A stretch of 38,934 nt of DNA, taken from positions 50,941-89,874 of the forward strand of contig MHVH01000003.1 of assembly GCA_001825155.1 (NCBI GenBank), given 5' to 3'. The position numbers and the translations under genes are program-made. The notes under the pieces were generated by a model. It did not search any database. It worked only from the letters and a program-made list of their open reading frames with translations, and had not been told where the DNA came from. Origin of the DNA: Candidatus Zambryskibacteria bacterium RIFCSPHIGHO2_01_FULL_46_25 (GTDB lineage: Bacteria; Patescibacteriota; Minisyncoccia; Phycocordibacterales; Zambryskibacteraceae). Below are positions 35,781-38,934 of the stretch, piece after piece (the stretch's first letter is position 1; each line of letters starts with the position of its first letter).

Positions 35781-35926
35781 TTTTAGCTTTGTAAATTATT
35801 AATTTAGTAGGCGTGTTAATTGGCCTGCGTCCATCATAAAAAATGACCCACGAGTAGGGTGAGTCAAAGGTGAGTCAAAAAAGCACCTTAAAATGAGGCT
35901 TTGTTATTAAGTTATTTAAATAAAAC
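35781..35926 (-). promoter_or_regulatory. Intergenic region with tandem TTTGACTCACC repeats
   Basis: On minus, TTTGACTCACC occurs twice, 11 bases apart (plus about 35855-35880), followed by TACTCGTGGGTCATTTTTTATG. The repeats contain TTGACT, a -35-like hexamer, and could be an operator-promoter. A 12-codon ORF (MMDAGQLTRLLN) follows. This is a candidate control region of the replication genes. Confidence 0.5.
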
Positions 35927-36730
35927 TTAATTTAATAAACAGAAACTGCCATCAGTGCTATTTATTTCAAAAATCTCTTTCCCTAATTTTTCATCCTTAA
36001 TGGATTCCATGTTGATGTTATTAACAGCATCTCTTACAGACCGTACTGAAATATCAGGACGTTCACCATCATTTTCTATTTCTCTAAGTATGTCGGACAT
36101 TTCTGAAAAGCTAATGTAATCGCCAGTATCGTAATTAGAGCCGTGATACAAAGATATAGAAATAAATCGTGCATCTTTAGGTCTGTGGGGCAAATCTATA
36201 TGTCCTCCAACCATAAGTTTGACTATATTAGCCTGTAAATGAAGGCCGCGTCCTCCGCGGATGCTCATACTCTTGTTTCCTGAAATTATTCTCACTCCTC
36301 CGTTTTGAATATCTTCTATTTTGAGTATATTTGCAGCTCTCTCAGCCTTAGAGGTCGCTTCTTTAAGTGTTTCAATGTAATCCTCAAGATCTTTGCTAGA
36401 ACATTGAACCATCAGATATTCGTTTGCTTCAAAATTAGAAGCAAAATCCTTAAATATCTCCATATTTTCAATTTCCAAAGGAACTCTGCGCCCTTTGTCA
36501 CCAAATCTTTCGTCATTCAGTTTGTTAAGCTCTATGGCCAAATCATCTATACGATTGTCTCTTTTAGAACTTACGGCATACTGAAGCAATTCTTCCATCT
36601 CACTTAACCTTATGACCAATGGCCTCCCAATAGTGTCATCCTCGCGCTTCTTAGCAAGAAGAAATTGACATATCTCGTACCTCAAGGTTTTTCTTGGATA
36701 CATAGCGGACAAAAAGATCTTATGTGCCAT
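35927..36730 (-). CDS. 267-residue protein of unknown function
   Basis: No motif recognised. Many charged helices; the middle part (EDYIETLKEATSKAERAANILKIEDIQNGGVRII) looks coiled. The final 60 residues (FSEMSDILREIENDGERPDISVRSVRDAVNNIN) resemble a winged-helix DNA-binding fold, so a regulator is possible. The protein has neither signal peptide nor membrane segment. It lies 18 bases after the small 49-residue gene on the same strand. Confidence 0.7.
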   Translation of the reverse strand: MAHKIFLSAMYPRKTLRYEICQFLLAKKREDDTIGRPLVIRLSEMEELLQYAVSSKRDNRIDDLAIELNKLNDERFGDKGRRVPLEIENMEIFKDFASNFEANEYLMVQCSSKDLEDYIETLKEATSKAERAANILKIEDIQNGGVRIISGNKSMSIRGGRGLHLQANIVKLMVGGHIDLPHRPKDARFISISLYHGSNYDTGDYISFSEMSDILREIENDGERPDISVRSVRDAVNNINMESIKDEKLGKEIFEINSTDGSFCLLN

Positions 36731-36748
36731 ATTTAGGGCTATTCTATC

Positions 36749-36898
36749 CTATTTCCACCCCTCAAGCTCAAAACGAATGATATTCCGGCACAAGGCCTCA
36801 AGGTATTGTAGTCGTTCAGCGATCTTTTCGTCAGTGCTGGTCGAGTCATTAAGAAGATGCCGGTACTTCGCAATTGGGATGATAGTGTTATTTTTCAT
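36749..36898 (-). CDS. 49-residue helical protein
   Basis: ATG 36898 to TAG 36749-36751: MKNNTIIPIAKYRHLLNDST, then STDEKIAERLQYLEALCRNIIRFELEGWK. The start overlaps the stop of the upstream membrane protein gene by 11 bases in a different frame, the same arrangement as at 32912. Likely translationally coupled. Two amphipathic helices. No family recognised; small helix-loop-helix regulators look like this, but so do many others. Confidence 0.7.
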   Translation of the reverse strand: MKNNTIIPIAKYRHLLNDSTSTDEKIAERLQYLEALCRNIIRFELEGWK

Positions 36899-37616
36899 TC
36901 CTAAGTCTTTTATGAAGCCGGATTAACATTTTAGTCAAGATTGAATTTTCTGGCAGTTTTCTATTCCCCTCATGAGGTAAGACTGCCCTAATTAAGTGAT
37001 ACCATCTTGCTGATACTATTCCACGTTTGCTTCTGCCGTGATGCAGTAATTGCATTACAACGTCTCCTACAGGCGGGAGAATAGAATATAAGCGATAAAT
37101 TGAGTGGTAATGATGACCATTTAATCCTTTGTAGTTCGCTATAAAAAGAGCCGGGGTTTCGGCCTGAATTCGCTTATGTGTTTCTCTATGCAGATCATCA
37201 GGAATTAGGCGAAATAGAAAGCGCATCATGTCAGAAGCCTCTACTCCGCCATTAGGAGTTGCCACCCACATTTTTAATTCTTTCTCTTGCCCAGCCCCCA
37301 GGACTCGATCGTCCAGGTGGAACGTGTATGTAAAAAGACCTCGTGGCTCTTCATTAAGAGCTATCGGGTAAAACTCAATATCATAAGCAGGACCTCTCCC
37401 TATATTCTTTATCCTTATAATACCGTTCGAGCTACTTGTCCCTGGTCTGGTGGTATCCTCAAAATTAAGTGTAACGGCCGGACTTGTTTGAAGTTCATTT
37501 GCTTTTTGTGTTGCACGAGTATAAATCCATACAATTACTGCTGTGATAAGCAAGATTAGATCACTTGTAGCAAGTGGCCCTATATTAAAGAAGGATGAAA
37601 AAGTCATAATAATCAA
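36888..37616 (-). CDS. Single-span membrane-anchored protein of unknown function
   Basis: 242 residues. Short N-terminus, one membrane helix (about residues 17-34, LATSDLILLITAVIVWIYTR), then a large beta-rich domain (TLNFEDTTRPGTSSSNGIIRIKNIGRGPAYDIEFYPI). Segments such as IRIKNIGRGPAYD recall immunoglobulin-like or OmpA-like adaptor folds. Its start overlaps the end of the restriction/helicase gene by four bases, so the two are co-transcribed. No motif decides a role. Confidence 0.72.
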   Translation of the reverse strand: MIIMTFSSFFNIGPLATSDLILLITAVIVWIYTRATQKANELQTSPAVTLNFEDTTRPGTSSSNGIIRIKNIGRGPAYDIEFYPIALNEEPRGLFTYTFHLDDRVLGAGQEKELKMWVATPNGGVEASDMMRFLFRLIPDDLHRETHKRIQAETPALFIANYKGLNGHHYHSIYRLYSILPPVGDVVMQLLHHGRSKRGIVSARWYHLIRAVLPHEGNRKLPENSILTKMLIRLHKRLRNEK

Positions 37617-38934
37617 AGGCTAAATGACCTAACCAAATCTTTAAAATTACGAGGCTTCTGATGAAGTTTCTCCCACTCTTCCTGCTTGATGTAGAGCATG
37701 TGGTAGGTGGCCTTATGTTGGTTAGCGTTCACATCCTCGCACCATTGCTCAAGGCGCTTGATTTTCTCAACATCATCCAAGTCTTCGCGTCCTTTTGTCT
37801 CGATCACGTAGTATTCCTTCGACGATACCTTCACGATAAAATCTGGGTAGTAGTCAGAGATACTGCCGTCGGCATTGCGATAATCAATCTTGAAATGCAC
37901 AGCGAAATAGTTCTTTACATACGACACAATGTCCTCGCAGTCCTCAAGGAAACTAGCAAATTCAAGTTCTAGATGGCTATCTCCAATCGTTTTATTGAAT
38001 ACGCTCTTTTTTGCCGGCAGATATGGCTGGTCCCTAACAACGAACGGCCGGCTTCTGCTGACTTTGATATAGTCTCGTATCTCTGCTTCTCCTTTATCGA
38101 GAACGGTAAGGTCGTTGATGGCTTTCTTAAATGTCTCGACAATAGTGCGGGTTGCTTCAATCTCGGAAAGATTACGTAGGTCATTCAGATTATCTAGGTC
38201 AATATGTTGCTTAAATAAATACTCTTGAATAAACTCCTTAACCTTGCCATAGAGGATATCGTAGCCGGATACTAGGCGAAGGTCTTTCATTACAACCTGG
38301 GTGAAGTAGCGAATAACACTCTCATAGTCGGGAATGAAATGGCTATCTAACTCTGTCTTATGGGTAATCTCACCACTTGAGATGTCGCGGAAGACAATTT
38401 CTCTCTTTTCTTCCTCACTAAATTTTTTCACTGCCAGTTTCTTGTGTCCAAATCCTGCCACATCAAGCCCTGAAAGATTTTTATATTCGCGATAGATACG
38501 CGGCGTAAGGACCGGTATCTCGATATCGAGCTTCTCAATATCTTTCTTTAGATTCTCTTTGTCCACCTCAATGACAAGAGGGGCTTTGGGACCGCTATCT
38601 CCACCCATTTTACGATGCTCAAGTTCGACACCCTCGCTTTTGATTGATTCCACAAAGTCCATAAAAGCATCCGTGCCGACAACGCTTACGAATTCTGAAA
38701 GATTGGGGTCGCGATACATACGCCGTAAACCTCGGCCGAGCGTTTGCTCCGGAAGAATCTTGCTCTCTGAACCATAAGGGCGAAGGCCGACTATAGTGGT
38801 CACATTACGCACATCCCAGCCTTCCTTGAGCATCAGGACAGAGACAATGGCCTTATAGGGGCTATCCAGGCGATCTATTGAGTTGGCGGCATCGCGAAGT
38901 ACCTTTAGCTCCTCTTCTTTCTTACCGGTAACAC
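37613..38934 (-). CDS. Type III-like restriction/helicase protein, C-terminal part
   Basis: The frame is open to the window edge, so the N-terminus (helicase motifs I-IV) lies outside. Helicase motif V region: AIVSVLMLKEGWDVRNVTTIVGLRPYG. Motif VI: QTLGRGLRRM. After a long helical middle comes a PD-(D/E)xK nuclease: YYPDFIVKVSSKEYYVIETKGRE, where Asp, Glu and Lys form the catalytic set. Together this matches the Res subunit of Type III restriction enzymes and related standalone restriction helicases. A modification methylase is not visible in this window; its presence or absence decides the class. Confidence 0.9.
   Translation of the reverse strand, partial: VTGKKEEELKVLRDAANSIDRLDSPYKAIVSVLMLKEGWDVRNVTTIVGLRPYGSESKILPEQTLGRGLRRMYRDPNLSEFVSVVGTDAFMDFVESIKSEGVELEHRKMGGDSGPKAPLVIEVDKENLKKDIEKLDIEIPVLTPRIYREYKNLSGLDVAGFGHKKLAVKKFSEEEKREIVFRDISSGEITHKTELDSHFIPDYESVIRYFTQVVMKDLRLVSGYDILYGKVKEFIQEYLFKQHIDLDNLNDLRNLSEIEATRTIVETFKKAINDLTVLDKGEAEIRDYIKVSRSRPFVVRDQPYLPAKKSVFNKTIGDSHLELEFASFLEDCEDIVSYVKNYFAVHFKIDYRNADGSISDYYPDFIVKVSSKEYYVIETKGREDLDDVEKIKRLEQWCEDVNANQHKATYHMLYIKQEEWEKLHQKPRNFKDLVRSFSL

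Overview
The window looks like a chromosome segment from a Candidate Phyla Radiation (Patescibacteria, most likely Parcubacteria) bacterium. This is an inference. It rests on compact housekeeping proteins (short RpoB, a minimal HisRS and a short RF2), self-splicing introns in tRNA genes, many genes that seem to be transcribed without a leader, a trmD cluster lacking rimM, and palindromic elements inserted in frame in core genes. UGA is used as a stop codon (prfB itself ends in TGA) and an RF2 is present, so the UGA-recoding CPR groups are unlikely.

Layout. Bases 1-19830 read almost entirely on the plus strand: the tail of an unidentified gene, ligA, a small zinc-ribbon unit, gatC-gatA, a membrane protein with a HEPN-like end, a tRNA cluster (initiator Met on minus; Met and Asp on plus), small membrane proteins, tRNA-Thr(GGT) split by a group I intron, an HNH nuclease, tRNA-Thr(CGT), prfB, rpsP-khpA-trmD, a structured RNA, and a compact transcription/replication run rpoB-rpoC-dnaG-rpoD. 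From about 19830 to 30400 genes read on the minus strand: a small RNA, a DUF2779 nuclease, a GxxExxY protein, a DsbA-like protein, a DEDD exonuclease, a truncated HisRS, two small unknown genes, typA, a lipoprotein-like protein, DoxX, VIT1/CCC1, small ORFs and a frameshifted 2H phosphoesterase. At 30.4 kb lies tRNA-Asn(GTT), split by a second group I intron.

Immediately 3' of tRNA-Asn begins a more AT-rich accessory island, all on minus, running off the right edge. It holds a large serine recombinase whose reading frame enters the tRNA antisense, a primase-polymerase/RepA-like ATPase, a polymerase-beta-type nucleotidyltransferase, several small unknown proteins, and the C-terminal part of a Type III-like restriction/helicase protein. 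It is probably an integrated replicon or defence island.

The patterns most worth a second look are: (1) a -10 hexamer exactly six bases before the start codon in at least eight genes; (2) a shared promoter module, partly with a conserved motif upstream of -35, in front of four small transcription units, two of them apparently structured RNAs; (3) palindromic elements inserted in frame in prfB, rpsP, rpoC, dnaG, typA and a nuclease gene; (4) two group I introns in tRNA anticodon loops; (5) a 38-base palindrome present twice; and (6) overlapping small ORFs in the island.
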